From Hymenobacter aranciens (GTDB lineage Bacteria > Bacteroidota > Bacteroidia > Cytophagales > Hymenobacteraceae): a DNA stretch of 47,198 nucleotides. Shown one piece after another: positions 25,445-33,061 of the stretch. Numbering within the stretch: the stretch's first letter is position 1; every line of letters starts with the position of its first letter. The notes under the pieces were generated by a model. It saw nothing but the letters and a program-made list of their open reading frames with translations. It had not been told where the DNA came from and made no database searches. Made by a program: the position numbers and the translations under genes. The stretch is from NCBI RefSeq assembly GCF_030580865.1, contig NZ_JAUQSY010000026.1, positions 1 to 47,198 on the forward strand, in the 5' to 3' direction.

Positions 25445-25480
25445 GCACAGCGTTGTATACAATAAAATACAGCGCTGTGC
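25445..25480 (+). terminator. Candidate hairpin after the GNAT gene
   Basis: GCACAGCG pairs with CGCTGTGC, extended by TGTAT / ATACA across a small mismatch. A T-run comes about 20 bp later. The rest of the 25401-25694 gap is AT-rich and holds no gene or exact -7 box that I could find. Confidence 0.4.
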
Positions 25481-25694
25481 TATTAGGGGAAATCTGTGCT
25501 TTTTTCTGATTTGTTTCTCTTGCTGAGCTTAGTCGTTGATTGTTTGGCCATCAGCAAGCTAGTCGGCGAGTGGCAAAACTATCCGGCTTATTTAGAATCT
25601 TTAAAAACATCAAAAATTTCGGCTGGTCGTAGCAAATAACAGTCCTCACCAAGCTTCATTGGTTGGCTGTCCTTTCAACTCATCTACTGCCTGC

Positions 25695-26279
25695 ATGAGC
25701 ACCGTTATCCAAAAACCGCTCGACCACCAGCCGCCGAGCCTGCCGCCCACCCAGTCCGTCCGGCTCACCATCAACAGCCAGGAAAGCCACTTCACCGTAG
25801 CCCCCTGGACCACTCTGCTCGACGCCCTGCGCGAGCACCTCGACCTCACCGGCACCAAAAAAGGCTGCGACCACGGTCAGTGCGGGGCCTGCACGGTGCT
25901 CATTGATGGCAAGCGCATTAACTCCTGCCTCACTCTGGCCGTGATGCGCGACGGGGCCGACATCACCACTATTGAGGGCCTGGGTACGCCCGAAAACCTG
26001 AGCCCGCTGCAACAAGCTTTCATTGACCACGACGCCTTCCAGTGCGGCTACTGCACGCCGGGCCAGATTTGCTCGGCCCAGGGCCTTCTTAACGAAGGCA
26101 AGGCCAAAACCGAAGCCGAAGTGCGTGAGCTGATGAGCGGCAACCTCTGCCGCTGCGGCGCTTACCCCAACATCCTGTCGGCCATCATGGAAGTGATGGA
26201 TAAAGACGGGCTGATAATGGACACCAAAGAGTGGTCGGCTGGCGGCGCCAAGCCTGAAATGGACCCCATCAACTCATAA
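25695..26279 (+). CDS. paoA: Aldehyde oxidoreductase [2Fe-2S] subunit (PaoA-like)
   Basis: 194-aa iron-sulfur subunit of a xanthine-oxidase-family molybdoenzyme, carrying electrons from the molybdenum subunit to FAD. The plant-type ferredoxin cluster uses Cys58, Cys63, Cys66 and Cys78 (GCDHGQCGACTVLI ... NSC); the helical second cluster uses Cys117, Cys120, Cys152 and Cys154 (CGYCTPGQ ... CRCGAYPNI). The start at 25695 is chosen as the first ATG giving a normal length. Unlike the Escherichia coli PaoA, no twin-arginine signal is visible, so the enzyme is probably cytoplasmic. First gene of a three-gene operon. Confidence 0.93.
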   Translation: MSTVIQKPLDHQPPSLPPTQSVRLTINSQESHFTVAPWTTLLDALREHLDLTGTKKGCDHGQCGACTVLIDGKRINSCLTLAVMRDGADITTIEGLGTPENLSPLQQAFIDHDAFQCGYCTPGQICSAQGLLNEGKAKTEAEVRELMSGNLCRCGAYPNILSAIMEVMDKDGLIMDTKEWSAGGAKPEMDPINS

Positions 26280-26308
26280 TTCATAACTCGTAATTAGTAA
26301 CTGAGCTT

Positions 26309-27337
26309 ATGAACAGCTTCACCTACGCCCGCCCCGACGATATCACCGAGGCCCTGCGCGAAAAGTCCATTCAGGTGGAAACCACGAAGTTCATTGCCGG
26401 CGGCACCAACCTGCTCGACCTGATGAAGGAAAACGTGGAGCGCCCCACCCGCCTCATCGACCTCAACCGCCTGCCGCTAAGCCAAATCGAGGAGCTACCC
26501 GACGGCAGCCTGCGCCTCGGCGCCCTCGCCACGAACGCCGATACGGCCTACCACCCCGAGGTGCAAAGCCGCTATCCGCTGCTCAACCAGGCTATTCTGG
26601 CTGGGGCCAGCCCGCAGCTGCGCAACATGGCTACCGACGGCGGCAACCTGCTGCAACGCACCCGCTGCTACTACTTCTACGACCTCGCCACGCCCTGCAA
26701 CAAGCGCGAGCCCGGGACTGGATGCTCGGCCATCGGCGGCTACAACCGTATCCATGCCATCCTGGGCGCCAGCGCCGAGTGCATTGCCACCCACCCGTCG
26801 GATATGTGCGTGGCCCTGGCCGCGCTGGGCGCCACCGTGCAGGTGAGCCACCCCACCGGCGAGCGCAGCATTCCGTTCGAGGACTTCCACCGCCTGCCCG
26901 GCAACACCCCCCACCTCGACAACAACCTGACGCCCGGTGAGCTCATCACCAGCATCGACCTGCCCGCCAAAGGCTTCGAGAAGAATTTCTCATACCTCAA
27001 GCTACGCGACCGCAGCTCCTACGCCTTCGCCCTCATCTCGGTAGCCGCCGCGCTGGAGCTGGACGGCGACCGCATCACCGACGCCCGCCTAGCACTCGGC
27101 GGCGTGGCCCACAAGCCCTGGCGCGACCAGGAAGCCGAGGCCCTGCTGATAGGCCAGCCCGCCACGTCCGACACTTTCCGCCGCGCCGCCGCCAAAGTGG
27201 TGGAGGGCGCACAAGGTCAGGGTAGCAACGACTTCAAGATTGAGCTGGCCAAGCGCGCTATCGTGCGGGCGCTGAAGCAGGCGGCTGAGATGTCGGAGGA
27301 AGTGAATGTGAACGTTTTTCAAAACTCTAACCCGTAA
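26309..27337 (+). CDS. paoB: Aldehyde oxidoreductase FAD subunit with [4Fe-4S] (PaoB-like)
   Basis: 342-aa FAD-binding middle subunit. FAD contacts are in FIAGGTNLLDLMKENV and NMATDGGNLLQRTRC. Cys120, Cys130, Cys139 and Cys158 have the spacing of the extra [4Fe-4S] cluster known from the PaoB group (RTRCYYFYD, PCNKREPGTGCSA, AECIATHPSD), which separates it from ordinary XdhB proteins. The C-terminal CO-dehydrogenase flavoprotein domain follows. Lies 29 bp after paoA; its stop codon abuts a long inverted repeat before paoC. Confidence 0.94.
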   Translation: MNSFTYARPDDITEALREKSIQVETTKFIAGGTNLLDLMKENVERPTRLIDLNRLPLSQIEELPDGSLRLGALATNADTAYHPEVQSRYPLLNQAILAGASPQLRNMATDGGNLLQRTRCYYFYDLATPCNKREPGTGCSAIGGYNRIHAILGASAECIATHPSDMCVALAALGATVQVSHPTGERSIPFEDFHRLPGNTPHLDNNLTPGELITSIDLPAKGFEKNFSYLKLRDRSSYAFALISVAAALELDGDRITDARLALGGVAHKPWRDQEAEALLIGQPATSDTFRRAAAKVVEGAQGQGSNDFKIELAKRAIVRALKQAAEMSEEVNVNVFQNSNP

Positions 27338-27439
27338 ACCTCACCCCCGGCCCCTCTCCTGCGGAGAGGGGAGCCAGTTCTGCGCATTATCGCGTCGTTT
27401 GGCTCCCCCTCTCCGCGGGAGAGGGGGCCGGGGGAGGTT
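27337..27439. repeat. Inverted repeat inside the paoABC operon (CCCCGGCCCCTCTCC family)
   Basis: Arms 27337-27376 and 27400-27439 are near-complementary with a few 1-nt indels. Each arm is itself a hairpin (CCCCTCTCC-TGC-GGAGAGGGG and CCCCCTCTCC-GC-GGGAGAGGGGG). It begins at the last base of the paoB stop codon and ends 18 bp before the paoC start. Confidence 0.9.
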
Positions 27440-27457
27440 GCCCCGCAAGCAGCTATT

Positions 27458-29695
27458 ATGATGACCACCGACTACATCGGCAAACCCACCAACCGCGTCG
27501 ACGGCCCGGCCAAGGTGGCCGGCACGGCCAAGTACGCCGCCGAGTTCAACGTGCCAAACCTGCTCTACGGCTACGTGGTAAGCAGCCCCATTGCCAAGGG
27601 TAAAATCACGAAAATCAACGCCGAAGAAGTGTTGGCGCTGCCCGGCGTGCATAAAGTTTTCTCCCACGAAAACGTGCCCTCGCTGGCCTGGTTTGACCGC
27701 AGCTACAAGGACGACGTGGCTCCCGGCGGCTCGCCCTTCCGCCCGCTGCACTCGGCCGAGGTGAAGTACAGCCAGCAGCCGGTGGCACTGGTGGTAGCCG
27801 ACACCTTCGAACTGGCCCGCTACGCCGCCTCGGTGCTCGAAATCGAGTATGAGCAGACTGCTCACGAAACCGACCTCAGCAAGCATATCGACGACGCCCG
27901 CGAGCCCGGCGGCGGCAAAACCGGCTATAAGCCGCCCAAGTCGCGCGGCAACTTCGGCCGCGGCTGGGAGCAGGGCGTGGCGAAGGTGGAAGCTAACTTC
28001 CAGCACGGCGCCCAGCACCACAACCCCATGGAAAACTTCGCCACCACGGTGGAGTGGCTGGGTGATAAGAGCCTGAACGTGTACGACAAAACGCAGGGTG
28101 CCTTCAATTCGCAGCAGTACATCATGAAGGTGTTCGGGCTGAGCAAGGACCAGGCCCGCGTTATTTCAAAGTACACCGGCGGCGGCTTCGGCTCGGGGCT
28201 GCGGCCGCAATACCAGCTGTTTCTGGCCGTGCTGGCCTCGCTGGAGCTGGAGCGCTCGGTGCGGGTGTCGCTCACGCGGCAGCAGATGTTCAGCTTCGGT
28301 CACCGGCCCCACACGTTGCAGCACGTGGCGCTAGCCACCAACGCCGACGGCTCACTCTCAGGCATCAATCACTTCGCCGTGGCCGAAACCTCGCAGTTCG
28401 AGGATTTTACCGAGAACGTGGTGGGCTGGTCGGGCATGATCTACGACTGCAAAAACGTGAAGCTGGGCTACCGCCTGAGCAAACTCGACGTGTACACGCC
28501 CCTCGACATGCGCGCCCCCGGCGCGGCCTCGGGCTCCATCGCCCTCGAAATTGCGATGGACGAAATGGCTGAAGCCGCCGGCCTCGACCCGGTAGAATTC
28601 CGCCTGCGCAACTATGCCGACTACGACCAGGAGCAGAACCTGCCCTTCAGCAGCAAGAAGCTGCGCGACTGCTACCACGAGGGCGCTACCAAATTTGGCT
28701 GGGCCAACCGCAACCCCGCCCCCCGCTCTATGCGCCAGGGCAACCGCCTCATCGGTTGGGGCATGGCCGGCGGCATCTGGGACTCGGCCACCCAGCCCGC
28801 CCAGGCCAAAGCCAGCCTCGACGCCGACGGTCACCTGCGCGTGCAAAGCGGCTCGAACGACATCGGCACCGGCACCTACACCATCATGACGCAAATCGCG
28901 GCTGAGACGCTGGGCCTGCCCATCGAGGCCGTTACCTTCGAGCTCGGCGACACGCTCATGCCCGAGGCCCCCGTGCAAGGCGGCTCCTGGACGGCCTCAT
29001 CCGTCGGCACCGCCGTGCGCAAAGCCTGCCAGGCATTGGGCGAAAAACTCCTGAAACAGGCCCAGAAAATGGACGAATCCGCTTTCGCCGACGCCACCAT
29101 CGACGACGTGCAGTTCGTGAACGGCCAGCTGCGCCTGCGCACCGACCCCGACCAGGCCGTAGTGTTGCGCGACCTCGTGCAGGCCAGCGGCGAGCCCCGC
29201 CTCGAAGCCGAAAACTCGAAGCTGCCCGGGATGCTGGGCATGCTGAAACCCGCCCAATACTCCATGCACGCCCACAACGCCGTGTTCGTGGAAGTGCAGG
29301 TGGATGAGGAACTGGGCACCATCCACGTCACCCGCGTGGTGAACGCCGTGGCGGCAGGACGCATCCTCAACCCCAAAACCGCCCGCAGCCAGGTGCTGGG
29401 CTCCGTGGTGTGGGGCATCAGCATGGCCCTGATGGAAGAATCGGTGATGGACCACCGCTTCGGCCGCTACATGAACCACAACTACGCCGAGTACCACATC
29501 CCCGTCAACGCCGACATCCACGACATCGACGTCATCTTCGTGCATGAGGAAGACGACAAAGTGAACGAGCTAGGCGTGAAAGGCATCGGCGAAGTCGGCC
29601 TGCTGGGCGTGGCCGCAGCTATTTCCAATGCGGTGTACCATGCTACCGGTAAGCGGGTGCGCGATATGCCGGTGATGATTGATAAGCTGTTGTAA
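27458..29695 (+). CDS. paoC: Aldehyde oxidoreductase molybdenum subunit (PaoC-like)
   Basis: 745-aa catalytic subunit binding the molybdenum cofactor, oxidising aldehydes (in the PaoC group, often aromatic ones) to acids. The catalytic base Glu712 is in GIGEVGLLG near the C-terminus. Cofactor-binding segments include TGGGFGSGL, MRAPGAASG and QGGSWTASSVGTA. Either of two adjacent ATGs could start. Sequence and subunit order match paoABC, with XdhC and a nucleotidyltransferase for maturation found further downstream rather than adjacent. A bidirectional terminator follows. Confidence 0.94.
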   Translation: MMTTDYIGKPTNRVDGPAKVAGTAKYAAEFNVPNLLYGYVVSSPIAKGKITKINAEEVLALPGVHKVFSHENVPSLAWFDRSYKDDVAPGGSPFRPLHSAEVKYSQQPVALVVADTFELARYAASVLEIEYEQTAHETDLSKHIDDAREPGGGKTGYKPPKSRGNFGRGWEQGVAKVEANFQHGAQHHNPMENFATTVEWLGDKSLNVYDKTQGAFNSQQYIMKVFGLSKDQARVISKYTGGGFGSGLRPQYQLFLAVLASLELERSVRVSLTRQQMFSFGHRPHTLQHVALATNADGSLSGINHFAVAETSQFEDFTENVVGWSGMIYDCKNVKLGYRLSKLDVYTPLDMRAPGAASGSIALEIAMDEMAEAAGLDPVEFRLRNYADYDQEQNLPFSSKKLRDCYHEGATKFGWANRNPAPRSMRQGNRLIGWGMAGGIWDSATQPAQAKASLDADGHLRVQSGSNDIGTGTYTIMTQIAAETLGLPIEAVTFELGDTLMPEAPVQGGSWTASSVGTAVRKACQALGEKLLKQAQKMDESAFADATIDDVQFVNGQLRLRTDPDQAVVLRDLVQASGEPRLEAENSKLPGMLGMLKPAQYSMHAHNAVFVEVQVDEELGTIHVTRVVNAVAAGRILNPKTARSQVLGSVVWGISMALMEESVMDHRFGRYMNHNYAEYHIPVNADIHDIDVIFVHEEDDKVNELGVKGIGEVGLLGVAAAISNAVYHATGKRVRDMPVMIDKLL

Positions 29696-29715
29696 GGTAG
29701 TAACTGGCTGGAAAC

Positions 29716-29753
29716 AGAAGCGCCCCGAGACTCTGTAGTTTCGGGGCGCTTCT
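29716..29753. terminator. Bidirectional terminator
   Basis: Stem AGAAGCGCCCCGA / TCGGGGCGCTTCT with a 12-nt loop between the convergent paoC and nucleotidyltransferase genes. Confidence 0.85.
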
Positions 29754-29763
29754 GCTTGGTATA

Positions 29764-30276
29764 TTATTCTGCGTCGTCGTTTATTCTGCGCCGCAATTGC
29801 TCGATGTCAGTTAAATCCTTGGGACGTGCGGCAGCTTCTTTATCGGCTATTAAATCCTCGAAATCAATAAAGGGAATCGACACGCCGCCTAACTCTATTA
29901 TTTCTCTTCTCGAAAAAGCTGGCCCAAAGCGGAGGTCGGCTTTTATCTCTGGCAACAGGTCAAGGGTAAAGTGCTCAAACTCGTATTTGAAAAAGGATTT
30001 GCGAGGGTTAGGCGACTGCTCGTTTTTGTATTTCGAAATGTCCTGGCCTAAATCAGCTAGTGCCTCCAGCAGCTTGAAATAGTTTGAATAAGTTGGACTG
30101 TACCAGATATCCAAATCGGGCCTGTCGGTAGGCACTCCAGCCATTGTAATTGAATGCCGGAAGTAACCATAATAAGCAACCGCAGTACCACCTACAATTA
30201 GGTAGTCAACGTGGCGGCTATTTAACGTCCGACTAACGTTGACTATGCTTTCGATTAGCTTATTGCTTGCGAGCAT
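29764..30276 (-). CDS. Nucleotidyltransferase-fold protein (DUF6036/AbiEii-like)
   Basis: 170-aa protein with the minimal nucleotidyltransferase signature: YLIVGGTAVAYYG (Gly29-Gly30 turn) followed by the acidic pair Asp54 and Asp56 in RPDLDIWYS. The C-terminal pattern DFEDLIADKEAAARPKDLTDIEQL is seen in DUF6036 and related AbiEii-like proteins, some of which are toxins of toxin-antitoxin or phage-defence pairs. The gene is clearly more AT-rich than its neighbours. Its start overlaps by 17 bp a 55-aa upstream gene, the arrangement expected of a translationally coupled pair. Enzymatic target unknown. Confidence 0.85.
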   Translation of the reverse strand: MLASNKLIESIVNVSRTLNSRHVDYLIVGGTAVAYYGYFRHSITMAGVPTDRPDLDIWYSPTYSNYFKLLEALADLGQDISKYKNEQSPNPRKSFFKYEFEHFTLDLLPEIKADLRFGPAFSRREIIELGGVSIPFIDFEDLIADKEAAARPKDLTDIEQLRRRINDDAE

Positions 30277-30427
30277 TCTTTTGTTTTTGCTGTCGAAGCG
30301 CGTGAAGGATGCTGGCGGCTTGCTGAACTTCCAAACTTAATTTCTCTCGCTCTGTTGGTTCGGCCGTAGCAATATTCTCGGCCCGCTTCAAAGCGTTGAA
30401 GCTGGAGTATTTAGTGAGCTTACTCAT
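30260..30427 (-). CDS. 55-aa small protein coupled to the nucleotidyltransferase
   Basis: Short open frame read directly from the sequence: it starts MSKLTKYSSFNALKRAEN and ends LHALRQQKQKNARKQ, with TAA at 30260-30262. It is basic and predicted helical, and its last 17 bp overlap the start of the nucleotidyltransferase gene in another frame. Position, size and overlap fit a small partner or antitoxin. No family recognised. Being a real gene is supported by the overlap and by absence of any other start for this strand, but not by homology. Confidence 0.65.
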   Translation of the reverse strand: MSKLTKYSSFNALKRAENIATAEPTEREKLSLEVQQAASILHALRQQKQKNARKQ

Positions 30428-30474
30428 AATACAGATACTAAGCGAGGCTAAACAAACTATTAAAGCGAAAAATG

Positions 30475-30777
30475 TCAGTCCACCGACAGCTTCAAGTGCT
30501 TCCCAAAACCCTCCCGCACAATCCGCATCAATGTCGAAAGGCGGATGTCGCTGGCGTTGTTCTCAATGCGGGAGATGTACGTTTTGGTTGTACCACATTT
30601 GGCCGCTAGCTGCTCCTGGGTCATGTTGTTTTCCTTGCGCATCTCCTGTAGCATGGCGCCTAGCTTGAAAACTTCGTATCCTTCCTCAAAGGTTTCGCGG
30701 GCGGTGGTGCGCCGGGCTCCATAGTGCTGTTCCACAAATTCGTCAAGGGCAACCAGCTTGTTGGGCTTTGTATGCAT
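30475..30777 (-). CDS. HigA-like XRE-family antitoxin/regulator
   Basis: 100-aa protein from the ATG at 30777. Helix-turn-helix of the Cro/C1 (XRE) type: MLQEMRKENNMTQEQLAAKCG, quoted in part, with TTKTYISRIENNASDIRLSTL. The N-terminal EFVEQHYGARR region and overall size match HigA antitoxins. The toxin gene that should precede it survives only as a C-terminal stump (30743-30859), so this may be an orphan regulator. It could also be first in a run with the 55-aa and nucleotidyltransferase genes, 47 bp downstream. Confidence 0.88.
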   Translation of the reverse strand: MHTKPNKLVALDEFVEQHYGARRTTARETFEEGYEVFKLGAMLQEMRKENNMTQEQLAAKCGTTKTYISRIENNASDIRLSTLMRIVREGFGKHLKLSVD

Positions 30778-30859
30778 GGTATTGTTTTCTGAGCCGTTCG
30801 GCGCGTTCGATTTCGTTGGCGGGTGTTTTCTGGGTTTTATTCTGAAATACCGTAAACTT
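30743..30859 (-). pseudogene. Remnant of a HigB/RelE-type toxin C-terminus
   Basis: A 38-codon stretch opened by an in-frame TGA just upstream encodes VFQNKTQKTPANEIERAER then LRKQYHAYK. The KTQKTP-x-EIxRAxxLRK pattern is the C-terminus of HigB-type toxins, and its 3' end overlaps the HigA-like start, as in intact higBA operons. The catalytic N-terminal two-thirds are missing and no start codon exists, so it is a decayed toxin gene. Confidence 0.75.
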
Positions 30860-30954
30860 TCAGACTGCAAACCTGGCCTTTGAAATCAACCACCGTGCGA
30901 AGTTAGCTAAACGGATAACAATTGACAAGCGACGTCAGTTGCCCATCCACCCAA

Positions 30955-30988
30955 AAACGCCCCGAAACCGCAAGGCTTCGGGGCGTTT
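30955..30988 (-). terminator. Rho-independent terminator of the NmrA-type gene
   Basis: Stem AAACGCCCCGAA / TTCGGGGCGTTT with T-run on the minus strand, 32 bp after the stop at 31020. Confidence 0.85.
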
Positions 30989-31019
30989 CGCTGCGCGGCT
31001 GACGAGACGCGCCGGGCCG

Positions 31020-31901
31020 CTAAAACGCAGCCGCAAACTCCTGGGCGAAGTCTTCCAGCTTCACCTGGCCCAGGGTGGGCTTGTGCTGCTTGTAGTCTTC
31101 AGACAGCCTGCCGGTGCGGATGCTGGCGTAGATGTCCACGATTTCCTGGGCGCGGTCGGCGGGCAGGCCGTGCTGGGTCAGGTTGTGCTGCATCTGCTCG
31201 TCGGTGAGGGCGCGCCAGGGGAGGGTGGGGCGGCCGATGGCGGCGCCCAGCGCGGCGGCTACTTCGTCGGCGGTGCGCTCGTCGCTGGCCACGTAGCGCA
31301 CGCGCAGGCCGGGGGCGGTGGCAGGGCGGGTCAGCTCTTCGGCGGCGGCAGTGGCAATGTCGCGCTGGTGTACGAAGGCCACCCGGGTGCTGCCAGGGTA
31401 GTTTACGCCGATGGCGCCGACAGCTTTAATCATGCCGATGAAGCTGAACATGTTGCTGTAAAAGGAAGTGGGGCGCAGGCGCGTAAGGTCGAGGCCGGGC
31501 ACCTGGGCCAGGATTTCCTCAACGTCGTGCGTGCCGATGATACCGCCGCTGCCTTCGGTCAGGTGCGCGCCCCAACTGCTGAGCTGCACCACGCGCCGCA
31601 CGCCGGCCTGCTGCACGGCCTGGGCGTAGATGTACCCGAGGCGGCGGTGGTAGGCCCGCGAATCGGCGACGGTGAAATTGGGCGGCACCATCAGGTACAC
31701 GGCATCGGCCCCGGCGAAGGTGGCGGCCAGAAAGGCGGCATCATCGACCGAGCCGATGGCGGCGGTGGCGCCGAGGGCTTCGATGGCCTGCTGCTTGTCC
31801 GGCTTGCTGCTGATGACGGTGACGGTGTGGCCCTGCTGTACGAGCTGTTGGGCCAGCGGGAGGCTGATGTTCCCGAGGGAACCGGTGAGGATGATTTTCA
31901 T
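31020..31901 (-). CDS. NmrA-type atypical short-chain dehydrogenase
   Basis: 293-aa NAD(P)-binding Rossmann protein from the ATG at 31901 (MKIILTGSLGNISLPLAQQL). TGSLGNIS stands in for the usual TGxTGxxG nucleotide-binding loop. The rest (DAVYLMVPPNFTV, VRRVVQLSSWGAHL, RPTSFYSNM) is of the NmrA/QOR2 group, which either reduces quinones or senses redox state. The AraC-type regulator upstream on the same strand may control it; the two are separated by a perfect 41-nt inverted repeat. A terminator follows. Confidence 0.88.
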   Translation of the reverse strand: MKIILTGSLGNISLPLAQQLVQQGHTVTVISSKPDKQQAIEALGATAAIGSVDDAAFLAATFAGADAVYLMVPPNFTVADSRAYHRRLGYIYAQAVQQAGVRRVVQLSSWGAHLTEGSGGIIGTHDVEEILAQVPGLDLTRLRPTSFYSNMFSFIGMIKAVGAIGVNYPGSTRVAFVHQRDIATAAAEELTRPATAPGLRVRYVASDERTADEVAAALGAAIGRPTLPWRALTDEQMQHNLTQHGLPADRAQEIVDIYASIRTGRLSEDYKQHKPTLGQVKLEDFAQEFAAAF

Positions 31902-31977
31902 GCTGCAAAATTCCGGCTGACGTTGGGGGCCTGGAAGAGCCAATGAGCGGAGGAATTGGGCAAAAGGGCGGATACCG

Positions 31978-32089
31978 AGTGGTAGGCCGAATTCCCCGCA
32001 GGGGTTCGTCCTACCACTCTGGCGTTGTTATAACTACGCTAACGACAAAGTGGTAGGACGAACCCCTGCGGGGAATTCGGCCTACCACT
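31978..32089. repeat. Perfect 41-nt inverted repeat
   Basis: Arms 31978-32018 and 32049-32089 are identical reverse complements at all 41 positions, with a 30-nt spacer that contains GTTATAAC. Each arm alone also folds (AGTGGTAGG with CCTACCACT, inner CCCC-GCA-GGGG). The right arm runs over the end of the araC-type gene and supplies its TAG stop. Confidence 0.97.
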
Positions 32090-32972
32090 TACTTCCGCTG
32101 CCGGTACGCCGCTGCCGGTACGCCGCCGGCGACACGCCCGTATTATTCTTGAAAAACCGCCCGAAGCCCGACTGGTCAGCAAAGTGCAACAAGTCAGCCG
32201 TCTGCGCCACGGTCAACGCGGGATTGTGCAGCAATACTTTGGCTTCCAGAATTACTGATTCAGCAATCCACTCCACGGCCCGCTTGCCGGTGGCTTCTTT
32301 CACCGTTTCAGCGAGGTGTTTGGGCGTGATACACAGATGGGTAGCATAGAAAGCCAGGCCGCGCTCGCGGGCGGCGTGGCGGTTGACCAGTTGCTTAAAC
32401 TGCGTAGCCAGGGCTTGGCTGCGAGTGGATGCAGCCGGCGTGCTGTCGGCCGATTGGGAATAAATAGCCGCCGTTTCGTGTAGCAGAATGTGTAGCAGAC
32501 TGCGTAAAATCTCGGTGCGGTAGGCGTGCGGCATCGCGGCTTTTTCCTGAATGTTGTGCAATAGTGCGGTCAGCGTCGCAGCCTGGGCCGGCGAAACGGC
32601 CCATACATGCCGGGCATCGTTGTCGAAAAACGCAAATCGGGCCGGGTCGGGCCCGCCGTTGGCGGCCACGAAATCGCGGGTGAAAAAGACGCTCAGCGAC
32701 TCGTGGTCGTCGGCCATAAACTGCCACTGCTTGATGGCTGATGGCGGCAGCGCCATCAGGCTGCCGGGCCCAAGGTCGTAGGTGTCGAGGTTGACACTGA
32801 GCTGGGCGCGGCCCTGCAGAAACAGCCCGATTTTATAGTAACCACTGCGGTAGGGTGCCGCAAGGGGCAGGTGTGGGCGCTCCGACTCCGGGCCTAAAAA
32901 AAAGAACTCGGCTGGCTGCCCATCGGGCTCAGTAAAAACATTTAGCTGATACGTGGGGATAGAATTAGGCAT
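32082..32972 (-). CDS. AraC-family transcription regulator
   Basis: 296-aa regulator with an N-terminal cupin-like sensing domain (about 20-160) and a C-terminal two-HTH AraC domain: LAFYATHLCITPKHLAETVK and QTADLLHFADQSGFGRFFKN followed by GVSPAAYRQRR. The divergent neighbour is xdhC, and the next gene on its own strand is the NmrA-type reductase, so either could be its target. The last two codons and stop are encoded by a repeat arm. Confidence 0.93.
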   Translation of the reverse strand: MPNSIPTYQLNVFTEPDGQPAEFFFLGPESERPHLPLAAPYRSGYYKIGLFLQGRAQLSVNLDTYDLGPGSLMALPPSAIKQWQFMADDHESLSVFFTRDFVAANGGPDPARFAFFDNDARHVWAVSPAQAATLTALLHNIQEKAAMPHAYRTEILRSLLHILLHETAAIYSQSADSTPAASTRSQALATQFKQLVNRHAARERGLAFYATHLCITPKHLAETVKEATGKRAVEWIAESVILEAKVLLHNPALTVAQTADLLHFADQSGFGRFFKNNTGVSPAAYRQRRTGSGSKW

Positions 32973-33061
32973 AACCGGTCGACGGATTAAGTTGCCAAGC
33001 TACGACGGCCCGCGCTCAACCCTGCCCCGCTCCCGGGCGTACTTCCTCCAAAGATTTGCTC

